Assembly (NCBI RefSeq): GCF_013624435.2
Contig: NZ_CP061768.1
Location: 2,324,001-2,388,000, forward strand
Direction of reading: 5' to 3'
Source: Nocardioides campestrisoli
GTDB lineage: Bacteria > Actinomycetota > Actinomycetes > Propionibacteriales > Nocardioidaceae
Length of the DNA stretch: 64,000 nucleotides
Shown here: piece after piece, positions 18,028 through 25,455 of the stretch
Position numbering within the stretch: position 1 is the first letter of the stretch
Layout of the letters: the number at the start of each line of letters is the position of its first letter
Translations under genes and position numbers: made by a program
The notes under the pieces: generated by a model
Told to the model about the DNA's origin: nothing
The model's database searches: none
What the model saw: only the letters and a program-made list of their open reading frames with translations

Positions 18028-19413
18028 CCAACACCGAAGTGGCCTAACTTCCAAAGAGCAGAACCGGCCCAACATTCGGGGAGCGTCGACAGCCCTGCTG
18101 TCCGCGGATGCCGACGCCGTCGTGGGCGCCGAGTACGGGCAGCCCACGCCGGGCCGCACGGCGCAGCGCAACGGCTACCGCCGCCGCCCGTTGGACACCC
18201 GGGTCGGCACCATCGACGTGGCGATCCCGAAGCTGCGGAAGGGCACCTACTTCCCCGAGTGGCTCCTGGAGCGCCGCAAGCGCTCGGAGTCCGCGCTGAT
18301 CACGGTGGTGGCCGACTGCTATCTCGCCGGCGTCAGCACCCGGCGGATGGACAAGCTGGTCAAGACCCTGGGAATCGACTCCCTGTCGAAGTCGCAGGTC
18401 TCCCGGATGGCCGCCGAGCTGGATGAGCACGTCGAGCAGTTCCGCCACCGCCCCCTCGATGCTGCGGGCCCGTTCACCTTCGTCGCTGCTGACGCGCTCA
18501 CCATGAAGGTCCGAGAGGGCGGCCGAGTGATCAACGCGGTGGTCCTGCTGGCCACCGGCGTCAACGGCGACGGACACCGCGAGGTCCTCGGCATGCGCGT
18601 GGCCACGAGTGAGACCGGGGCGGCGTGGAACGAGTTCTTCGCCGACCTCGTCGCCCGCGGCCTGACCGGTGTCCGTCTGGTCACCAGTGACGCCCACCAG
18701 GGCCTGGTCGAAGCGGTCGCAGCGAACCTGCCCGGAGCCGCCTGGCAACGCTGCCGCACCCACTACGCCGCGAACCTCATGAGCGTGACCCCGAAAGCGA
18801 TGTGGCCGGCGGTCAAGGCGATGCTGCACTCGGTCTACGACCAGCCCGACCGTCCCGCGGTGCACGCCCAGTTCGACCGGCTCCTGGACTACGTCCACGG
18901 CAGAGCTGCCCGAGGTCCACGACCACCTCGACGCCGCCCGCGGCGACATCCTCGCCTTCACCGAGTTCCCCAAGGACGTATGGACCCAGATCTGGTCCAA
19001 CAACCCCGCCGAGCGGCTCAACCGCGAGATCCGGCGCCGCACCGACGCCGTAGGCATCTTCCCCACCCGCGCAGCCATCGTCCGCCTGGTCGGAGCCGTC
19101 CTGGCCGAGCAGACCGACGAATGGGCCGAAGGCCGCCGCTACCTCGGACTCGACCTCCTGGCCCGCTGCCGCGTCAACCTCGTCCCCGACATCGACACCG
19201 AGATCGGAGCTGATCAACTGCCCGCCCTGACCGCCTAGACCCAAGAGAAGGAACGCAGCGCTACACCACTACCCGGGACTTGACCAAGAGGCAGGAACGA
19301 AACATCCACCTGCGGGGGTCGCTTCCAGGACCTCGGCCAGTCGCACGGCGGCTGCTAGCGCAACCGCATGGTCCTTGCATCCAGGCGGGCTCTGCTGCCC
19401 GAAGGGCGAGGTA

Positions 19414-22038
19414 TCACCGATTGACGCCGCCCCAGCCCGGCATGGCGGCCAGCTTGGCGACCCTCTCCTCGGATAACTTCCCTGCCTTCAGCAGTGCCCG
19501 CTGAACACCCACCCACTGGCCGAGCCGATATCCCTTCTCGACCCAGTCGCGGGGCACATCACCGTGGCCGGTGCGGCTTTGGTACTGGCGCAATGCCTCG
19601 AAGCCGGCCTCCCAGGCTGCCTCTCGCATGTCCCACGTCCACCCGGGAAGCGCGGCCAGGAGGGCGGCGCGTTCGGCGGTCAGGGTGCCGTTGCGGCGAC
19701 GCTGTCGCTGCGCGAGCACCCAGGTCCCTAGCTTGAGGTCGCCTTCGCGGTGGTCCCCGGGAGCACGAGCGTGCCCCTTCCGGTCGGCGTACCGGGCCAG
19801 CGCGTCGTAGTGGGCGTGCCAGCGGGCCACCCGGACGTCCCACGTCCATCCAGGGAACGCCTCCAGGCATCCCGCGCGGTCCACGGACAACGTGCCGGCC
19901 TTGTGGTCCTGTCGGTGCCGGATGACCCAGGCGCCCAGCAGCAGACCCTCCTCATCATGGTCGGTCGGGACTCTGGCGTGGCCCTCTCGATCGACGAACC
20001 CGGTGAGTGCGGCGAAGTGGCGGTCCCAGGATTCGCGGTGCGGATCCCAGCTCCAACCGGGGAGGGCCTCGAGCCGCGCCCGCCGTTCGTCGGGCAGGGC
20101 ACCACGGGTGTACCGCTGCCGTTGCTCCCCGACCCACGCGCCGAGCGGGACTGCGGCGCAGACGCCGTCGCGGCCCACGCGCGCGGACCCGGTGGCGTTC
20201 ACGTGGCTCTCGAGCGCGGCGTACCCCCGCTCCCAGGCGTCCGCCTGCGGTGACCAGGACCAGCTGGAGATGGCCTCCAGTCGGGCAACCCTGTCCTGGG
20301 GTAGCTCACCGCGGTGGAACTTGGCGCGCTGCTGCTTGGACCAGGCATCGATGTTGACGCCGTCCTCGCGGTGGTGCCGCGGTGTCTGGCAGTGTCCTTC
20401 GCGGAAGGCAAAGGTCTCGAACGCCGACACGGCCTTCTCCCAGAAAGCGTCATTGCTGGATGCGTAGGTCCACCCGGGTACGGCTTCGAGTCGGGCGGCC
20501 TGCTCGACAGTGATGGTGCGCCGGCCGCCGCCGGGCCGGCGATGGGAGCGCACCCAAGAGCCGAGGGGGAACCCGTCGTCGGTGCGGTGCTCCGCCGGGA
20601 CGGTGATGTGGCCCTCCCGGTCCAGAAAGGCCAGCAGCGCCAGGTAGCCGTCTTCCCACTGGTCCTGAACGGCGTCCCAGGTCCATCTCGAGAAGGCGGT
20701 CAGGGTCGCCTCCCGGTCGGGCGCCATCCGGCCTCGCCGGCGCTGGGCGCGCTTCGCGCCAACCCACTTGCCGAGCAGGAAGCCGTCCTCGATGTGCTCC
20801 CACGGCACGTTGGCGTGGCCTTCGCGGGCGACGAACCGGTTCAGCACGGTCAGGCCGTCCCCCCACCGCTGGCTGCGGGTGAACTGGGGCGGGCCGGGGA
20901 GCCGGACCTTCCGTCCGGGCCGCGTGGCCTGGACGTGCGCCACCGCCAGGTCCACGCGGCGCGGTTCCGTGTCGGCCAGATATGCGTCAAGCCTGGGAAG
21001 CGGAACCCAGCCGAGTTCGCGCAGCCGGGTCAGGACCGCGTCGGCTGCCTGCTTGATGGTGACGTCTTGCGGAACGAGCGCGTCGGCGGGCGTGATCGCC
21101 GACAGCGGCGCCTCCCGCAGCCGCAGCACCCGGTAACCGGCAGCAGCCAGCAGCTGCGTCTTGGCGATGTCCCGAGCATGCTCGACCTCCCCGGCATGGC
21201 GGTAGCGCCCGTCGACCTCGATCACGAGCCGTTGCTCGGGAAGCAGCAGGTCAACGTGCCGGATCACGCCGTCGACGACGACCTTGTCAGCGGCCAGGTC
21301 GAGCTCGGGGAAGAAGATCTGAAGCTCGAACGCGAGACCGACCTCGAGCATCGAGCGCAGTGACTTCTTGCAGTACGGGCAGCCGCGACCGCGGGTGCGG
21401 TTTGCGCCGGTGGCCTGCCACTCGTGGCCGGGATTCTCCAGGCAGCGCCACCACAGCTTCCGGCCCGTGCTGGCGACGACACCGTCGGGCCGCAGGTCGC
21501 CGTTGGAGGTGGGATGCCACTCCACGCTCAGTTGCGGATGGGCCGCGACGCTGTTGGTAACCGAGGGGCGCTTGCCGGCACAGAACGGGCAGCCGCGGCG
21601 GCCGTGCGCGATGCTGTGCCGTCCCATCACCAGCGGGGATACCTGCCACCGGTGGTCAGGACCGTCCGGGCACATCCACCAGACCGGTGCCGGGGACCCG
21701 GCCAGCACCTTGTCAGGGGTCAAGCCATCGTTGCTGTCGGTGTCCCAGAGGGGCACCCCGGCCGGAAACAAGGCGGCAAAGCTGTTGGTCACCGACAGTC
21801 GACGACCAGCGCAGCAGGGGCAGCCGGTGAACCCGATAGCTACCGCCCGGGAGATCGAACTCGGCGGCGCCTGCCATGCGTGGTCAGGGCCTACTGGACA
21901 CCGCCACCACTTCTTGTGACTGGATCGCTGACCAACCCGGCCGGGATCGACGTCGCCGTTGGCGTCGCGGTCCCACAGCTCCAGCATGCGTGGATAGTCG
22001 GCGACGGTGCCGGTGCGTGGTGCGCCCATGCCGGTCAC
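19414..22038 (-). CDS. Zinc-ribbon / Vsr-like nuclease / helicase-associated repeat protein
   Basis: The 874-residue protein has an unusual order of parts. Three treble-clef zinc ribbons fill about residues 44-225, each with W.C-type start, H.W centre and CP.C end (KKWWRCPVGPDHAW...GCPCCAG; VWWMCPDGPDHRW...GCPFCAG; LWWRCLENPGHEW...GCPYCKK). Residues 226-320 form a Vsr/DUF559-like PD-(D/E)XK nuclease domain: VDLLLPEQRLVIEVDGRYRH, then GYRVLRLRE. From about 385 to the end there are seven helicase-associated (HA) repeats of about 68 residues, each W.....AL..F..REGHA.VP..H.....LG.WV..QR...L...R...LEALPGW.WD. HA domains usually follow DEAD helicases, but no helicase motif is present here. It probably binds and cuts DNA; a defence role is inferred from its place beside DISARM. 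Confidence 0.8.
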   Translation of the reverse strand: MTGMGAPRTGTVADYPRMLELWDRDANGDVDPGRVGQRSSHKKWWRCPVGPDHAWQAPPSSISRAVAIGFTGCPCCAGRRLSVTNSFAALFPAGVPLWDTDSNDGLTPDKVLAGSPAPVWWMCPDGPDHRWQVSPLVMGRHSIAHGRRGCPFCAGKRPSVTNSVAAHPQLSVEWHPTSNGDLRPDGVVASTGRKLWWRCLENPGHEWQATGANRTRGRGCPYCKKSLRSMLEVGLAFELQIFFPELDLAADKVVVDGVIRHVDLLLPEQRLVIEVDGRYRHAGEVEHARDIAKTQLLAAAGYRVLRLREAPLSAITPADALVPQDVTIKQAADAVLTRLRELGWVPLPRLDAYLADTEPRRVDLAVAHVQATRPGRKVRLPGPPQFTRSQRWGDGLTVLNRFVAREGHANVPWEHIEDGFLLGKWVGAKRAQRRRGRMAPDREATLTAFSRWTWDAVQDQWEDGYLALLAFLDREGHITVPAEHRTDDGFPLGSWVRSHRRPGGGRRTITVEQAARLEAVPGWTYASSNDAFWEKAVSAFETFAFREGHCQTPRHHREDGVNIDAWSKQQRAKFHRGELPQDRVARLEAISSWSWSPQADAWERGYAALESHVNATGSARVGRDGVCAAVPLGAWVGEQRQRYTRGALPDERRARLEALPGWSWDPHRESWDRHFAALTGFVDREGHARVPTDHDEEGLLLGAWVIRHRQDHKAGTLSVDRAGCLEAFPGWTWDVRVARWHAHYDALARYADRKGHARAPGDHREGDLKLGTWVLAQRQRRRNGTLTAERAALLAALPGWTWDMREAAWEAGFEALRQYQSRTGHGDVPRDWVEKGYRLGQWVGVQRALLKAGKLSEERVAKLAAMPGWGGVNR

Positions 22039-22109
22039 CGTCCCCTCGGTCGTCGCTGTTCCAGCATCACCGTAGACGCGAGCACCGACAGCTCCGCGGA
22101 GTAGGAAGC

Positions 22110-22310
22110 TCAGTCCTGCGCGCTACCGCCCGCTTCGAACGTGACCAGCACCTTGACTGCGGTCCCGAATAGTTCGGTGCCGAGCACAGGGACGACGTCG
22201 TGTGCGCTTGCGTGGTCGCCGGCGATTACCCGGCGCCGGGTAACACCTAGGTCAGGCTGGAAATCCTCCGGAAGCACCAACGCCCAGTTGTCCTCGATCG
22301 TGCCGAACAC
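22110..22310 (-). CDS. Small hypothetical protein or gene fragment
   Basis: A 66-residue frame from GTG at 22310 reads MFGTIEDNWALVLPEDFQPD at the start and DVVPVLGTELFGTAVKVLVT towards the end. Composition and third-position GC look coding, but no family is recognised and the short length suggests either a small protein or the tail of a lost gene. It lies between the zinc-ribbon/HA gene and the next unknown gene on the same strand, with 27 bases to the latter's stop. Confidence 0.4.
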   Translation of the reverse strand: MFGTIEDNWALVLPEDFQPDLGVTRRRVIAGDHASAHDVVPVLGTELFGTAVKVLVTFEAGGSAQD

Positions 22311-22337
22311 CCCACCGCCGCAAAAGAATTCTGCCTC

Positions 22338-22973
22338 TCAGGATGCAGGCCAGTCCTCTCGGGAATCCCATACCTTCAGCCCCGCGCGGTCGCGGTTCAG
22401 CGGGGTCCCGATCCACACCACCGCCTTGTGCGCCAGGTGGTGCGACGAGGAGTTCCGACGCTTGTCCTCACCGCAACGACACCGTTGCTCGGCACCTCGG
22501 GCGAGCCAGTCGCGCAGGGCGGCCACCACGGTCTCGGGGTCGGCGGTCGGGGCCACCGACAGCTCGCGGACCAGGAAGTCGACCCGACGCCCGTCGTAGG
22601 CGTCCCAAGTCTTCTGGCGGCCGATCAACGGCGGTGGGTACAGGTTGCGGCCCAGCACAGACGGGCCGAAGTCGGCGTGGGTCTCGTAGCGGCCCGGGTA
22701 GAGCGACGCAGACGGCCGGCGGGCGTAGAACGTCCACACGTCGAGGTCCTTAACACCGTGCCCTCCATTCGGGTGGAGGAAGTGCTGGGCTGCGCCCTGC
22801 GCGAGCACAACTGCGACCCTTCGGTTGGCCCACGCGGCATGCTTGCCGCCCTGCGCCGCTGGGCGGGTGTACCGAGCGTGCTGGTCGTCGGCGAGCTCAC
22901 CAAGGCGCTTCAGGTGGCGGCGGGTCAGCCGCTCCTGCGAACGTTCGCTTCGGTCCGCGGACTTCTTGCCCAT
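22338..22973 (-). CDS. Hypothetical protein, possible nucleotidyltransferase-like fold
   Basis: With the ATG at 22973, ten bases after GGAG, the product has 211 residues; the open frame extends to 23030 without a better start. It begins with a basic helix (KKSADRSERSQERLTRRHLK). The segment VAVVLAQGAAQHFLHPNGGH followed by GVKDLDVWTFYA could be a nucleotidyltransferase-like G...DLDV core, but the usual GS motif is not clear. Later come YDGRRVDFLVREL and a Cys/His-poor tail ending with WIGTPLNRDRAGLKVWD. I do not recognise the family. It lies 72 bases downstream of the DISARM-linked metallopeptidase gene on the same strand and could be the operon's last member. Confidence 0.6.
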   Translation of the reverse strand: MGKKSADRSERSQERLTRRHLKRLGELADDQHARYTRPAAQGGKHAAWANRRVAVVLAQGAAQHFLHPNGGHGVKDLDVWTFYARRPSASLYPGRYETHADFGPSVLGRNLYPPPLIGRQKTWDAYDGRRVDFLVRELSVAPTADPETVVAALRDWLARGAEQRCRCGEDKRRNSSSHHLAHKAVVWIGTPLNRDRAGLKVWDSREDWPAS

Positions 22974-23045
22974 GGCGGCATTCTCCGCCACCACCCAGTC
23001 CCCGCCTCCCCCACGCCGTGACTGCGTCACATGCCGCCTACACCC

Positions 23046-24764
23046 TCAACTTTGATGAGCCCCCAGGGACTCACCTTCTTCGAGTACGTCTGCGTGGTTG
23101 CCGGCGTAATAGTCGTCCAGGTCCCGCCTGCCAGCCGCGATGGCACTAGCCACCAGTTCCACAACCTTCGGTTCGACAAGACCGGCGTCCGGTCGGATGG
23201 TGACGAACAATCGATTAGAGCTACTGAGGAAGCGCCACGCCTCGTCGGTGTACATGTCATCCCAACCCAGCACCTGCTCGTGCCCCAGATCACCCGTCGC
23301 GTACTCGACTTCGTTGTACATCCAGCTCGTATCCAGCTCAGGCTCCACACAGCTGAGCCCGCAACGCTCAACTTGGCTCATACACGCGGCAACTGCGTCG
23401 CCTCCATGATTAGGCGGATCCGCGCTCATCTCTATGAGGGCCGCCTGGTCCGCCAGGCCGGCCGATACGACCGTTGTCCAGTGGTCATCCAGCGGCAGAA
23501 ACTCGAGCAACTGCCCCATCAGTTCGTCGTGTTCGGGGTCCTCGCCCTGAGCATGCTTGAAATAGGACAACACGCCTTGGAATGACTCTTCGCTTCGCGC
23601 GACTGCGACCCAGGGTGTGTTTACGCCCGGCACGGCGTCGGCCCAAGCTGTGCCAACACGCTCAGGGAGGCCGCGGTCATCGCTGGTCGCTCGGACGAGG
23701 ATCACTTCCGTCGACTCGCGACCACCCGGACGTACGACGAGATCGTGGGCCCAGCTGGGAAGTCGACGCGAATCAAACAGGCCGGCCACGGAGACTTCCG
23801 TCGACTGCGCTCGATCACCCAAGTTGAGCATGTCCAGGATTCTGTCGGCCGCTTGGGCGACATACGTCCAGCCATGATCGGGCAGTGGAGCATCCGGATC
23901 CAGGATGCGGTCCAGGTACGGCGGCAGGTCCACTCCTGGCGCAATCCGACGGAAGACGAGCCGGGCGACCGACTCGGCCTCAAACTCAGTCGCGACCTCG
24001 TCCGACAGGTCACGGTACGGCCAGAAGTCACCTTGGTCCGCACCCACGTGGCCGCAGAAAAGGTGTCCAATCTCGTGTGCGAGCGTGGCCAGCTGCTCTG
24101 TCGGAGAGTGAGCCTCATTCAGCGACAGGACCCACCGCACGGCTACTTCGCGAACCGCACCGGGCACACTTCTCGGCGGAAGCCGCAACGTCCCACCGTC
24201 GCCGGTTCGTCGAATTCTTCCCGCTAGCGCCACCCCCTGCCTCGCAGTGACGACGCGGACCCCGAGTTCTTGAATGGCCGAGCGAAGTCTCGCGACGAGT
24301 TCACCCGCATCGTGGAGCCCATCCATGGCGAAGGGGGTTGCGTTGATCGGCAAAGGTCGAGATCGGTCGGTGGCTTCCGTCTGCGAAACGTCGTAGACGA
24401 ATTCGACCGGTCCCCATGGGAACAGCAGGACCAGCGGCCGTTCGTCCGGCTTCACTCGCCGCCTCCACTTCTGCTCCCACTCCGACGCCGCGCAAAGCAT
24501 GGTGGCATGAGGCATCTGCAAGATCGCCAGAAGCGCATTGAACAACTTCCGACCGGAGATCGCCGCCACCTGGTCGAGCAGATCATCCACGCTCGAGGCG
24601 GCGCCGGTTTCCAGCGCGTGTAACGCCATGGCCTCGATTGAGCGGCGACCCGCTGACGGCCGCTCGGGCCGCTTGGGCTTCGGCCCGATGGTGTCCGGCT
24701 GCTGAGTCACCACCACCACTTCACTTTCGTCACGCAGATCACCCAGAGGTGGGAACGAGCTCAT
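23046..24764 (-). CDS. ImmA/IrrE-type metallopeptidase appended to the DISARM operon
   Basis: The protein has 572 residues. Residues 45-140 (ASSVDDLLDQVAAISGRKLF, then EWEQKWRRRVKPDERPLVLL) look like the ArdC-type N-terminal region often fused to ImmA/IrrE peptidases. The zinc motif LATLAHEIGHLFCGH lies at about 224-238, with a downstream Glu-rich helix (EVATEFEAESVARLV) giving the third ligand. The C-terminal 250 residues are not recognised. ImmA/IrrE peptidases cut repressors or other proteins to release a response. The ATG overlaps the end of drmC by 26 bases, so translation is probably coupled to DISARM. A role as regulator or infection sensor for DISARM is an inference. Confidence 0.75.
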   Translation of the reverse strand: MSSFPPLGDLRDESEVVVVTQQPDTIGPKPKRPERPSAGRRSIEAMALHALETGAASSVDDLLDQVAAISGRKLFNALLAILQMPHATMLCAASEWEQKWRRRVKPDERPLVLLFPWGPVEFVYDVSQTEATDRSRPLPINATPFAMDGLHDAGELVARLRSAIQELGVRVVTARQGVALAGRIRRTGDGGTLRLPPRSVPGAVREVAVRWVLSLNEAHSPTEQLATLAHEIGHLFCGHVGADQGDFWPYRDLSDEVATEFEAESVARLVFRRIAPGVDLPPYLDRILDPDAPLPDHGWTYVAQAADRILDMLNLGDRAQSTEVSVAGLFDSRRLPSWAHDLVVRPGGRESTEVILVRATSDDRGLPERVGTAWADAVPGVNTPWVAVARSEESFQGVLSYFKHAQGEDPEHDELMGQLLEFLPLDDHWTTVVSAGLADQAALIEMSADPPNHGGDAVAACMSQVERCGLSCVEPELDTSWMYNEVEYATGDLGHEQVLGWDDMYTDEAWRFLSSSNRLFVTIRPDAGLVEPKVVELVASAIAAGRRDLDDYYAGNHADVLEEGESLGAHQS

Positions 24765-25455
24765 AGAGACTGCCGTGCTTGCTTGTCATGGTCGACTCGA
24801 CGGACTCAGCGAACGCGACATCGCGGATGAGGACGCCGAACTCAACGTTGCGGTTCTCTGCGCTGAAGGAGAAGTTGGCGCTGGTGAGCAGCAGGACTTC
24901 GTGGTCGATGACGATGAACTTGGCGTGGCTGACGACACGCTTGCCAGACGGCAGCTCTGCGGATCGGTAGATGGTGGCTCGCGGGAGTTGGGCCTTGACC
25001 TTGTTGGCGTCAGCCTTGTCGCCGTCGACGTAGACGGTCACGACGACTCCGGGCTGTTCGGCAGCCTGTTTGAGCACTGTCCACATCTTCGAGGTCGTCT
25101 CAAAGTTGTAGGTGGCGCAGGTGACTGAGATTCGAGCGGCCTGGACGAGTCGGTGGAACTCGCCGGTGAGGTGTCCGAGCTTGGCTTCGTTGCCAGGCAT
25201 CGTCCACACAGGAGTCAGGTCACGGTGGACCGACTTTGCGCCGGCGATCCCTCGCAGGACCGCCGTCGCGCGTTCGCTGTCGGCGTGGTCGAGTCCCGCA
25301 GCTGTTAACAACTCCTTGGCGTCTGCGCGGCGGCCGGAGTTGATCGCGCCCAGCGCCTTGATGACGTGCTGGCCATTGTCGAACTGGACGGCGAGGGCTT
25401 CGGCTTCGCTGGCGGTGAGGTACCGGCCGAGTGCGATGTAGGGATCAGAGGGCAT
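24739..25455 (-). CDS. drmC: DISARM protein DrmC, phospholipase D-like nuclease
   Basis: With the ATG at 25455, overlapping the end of drmB by 11 bases, the product has 238 residues; a longer open frame reading into drmB is an artefact. After a helical N-terminus (SDPYIALGRYLTASEAEALA), the PLD-like fold holds a single HKD motif: HAKFIVIDHEVLLLTSANFS, with His, Lys, Asp and the following SxN as expected. Single-HKD proteins act as dimers, typically cutting phosphodiester bonds. DrmC is a core DISARM gene although reported as less essential than DrmA and DrmB. It is followed by an overlapping sixth gene here. Confidence 0.88.
   Translation of the reverse strand: MPSDPYIALGRYLTASEAEALAVQFDNGQHVIKALGAINSGRRADAKELLTAAGLDHADSERATAVLRGIAGAKSVHRDLTPVWTMPGNEAKLGHLTGEFHRLVQAARISVTCATYNFETTSKMWTVLKQAAEQPGVVVTVYVDGDKADANKVKAQLPRATIYRSAELPSGKRVVSHAKFIVIDHEVLLLTSANFSFSAENRNVEFGVLIRDVAFAESVESTMTSKHGSLYELVPTSG

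Larger units (their letters stand above)
15894..18091 (+). mobile_element. Complete IS21-family insertion sequence
   Basis: The 2,198-bp element starts TGTCGACGCTCC at 15894 and ends GGAGCGTCGACA at 18091, a perfect 12-bp terminal inverted repeat with weaker matches inside. GCCCTG at 15888-15893 and 18092-18097 is the target duplication. It carries istA and istB overlapping by one base. Both genes are intact, so this element is probably still active, and its insertion is younger than the IS256 element that contains it. Confidence 0.94.
15786..19238 (+). pseudogene. IS256-family (Mutator-type) transposase, interrupted and frameshifted
   Basis: The 5' part (15786-15893) encodes MTAPHILDPAGLLGEALAEA and on to INAL. 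The 3' part resumes at 18098 with LSADADAVVGAEYGRP and on through RTAQRNGYRRRPLDTRVGTI, the DDE region (FVAADALTMKVREGG; GVRLVTSDAHQGLV) and the family signature WQRCRTHYAANLM. Removing the IS21-type element and one copy of GCCCTG restores INALLSADA exactly. A second lesion, a one-base frameshift near 18900, moves the final third (LPEVHDHLDAARGDILAF to the TAG at 19236-19238, including SNNPAERLNREIRRRTDAVG with the last catalytic Glu) into another frame. The enzyme cannot be made. Confidence 0.92.
15656..19285 (+). mobile_element. IS256-family insertion sequence, split by an IS21-family element
   Basis: Imperfect terminal inverted repeats are visible. The left end reads AGTTGAGTCCCCGATAGTGG and goes on to TGTAGCG at 15682; the right end, reversed, reads GGTCAAGTCCCGGGTAGTGG and then TGTAGCG, with TAGTGGTGTAGCG shared exactly. 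AAGAGGCA flanks both ends (15648-15655 and 19286-19293), an 8-bp target duplication normal for the family. Without the inserted IS21-type element the IS would be about 1.43 kb, also normal. Its transposase gene is doubly broken, so the element cannot move by itself. Confidence 0.88.
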
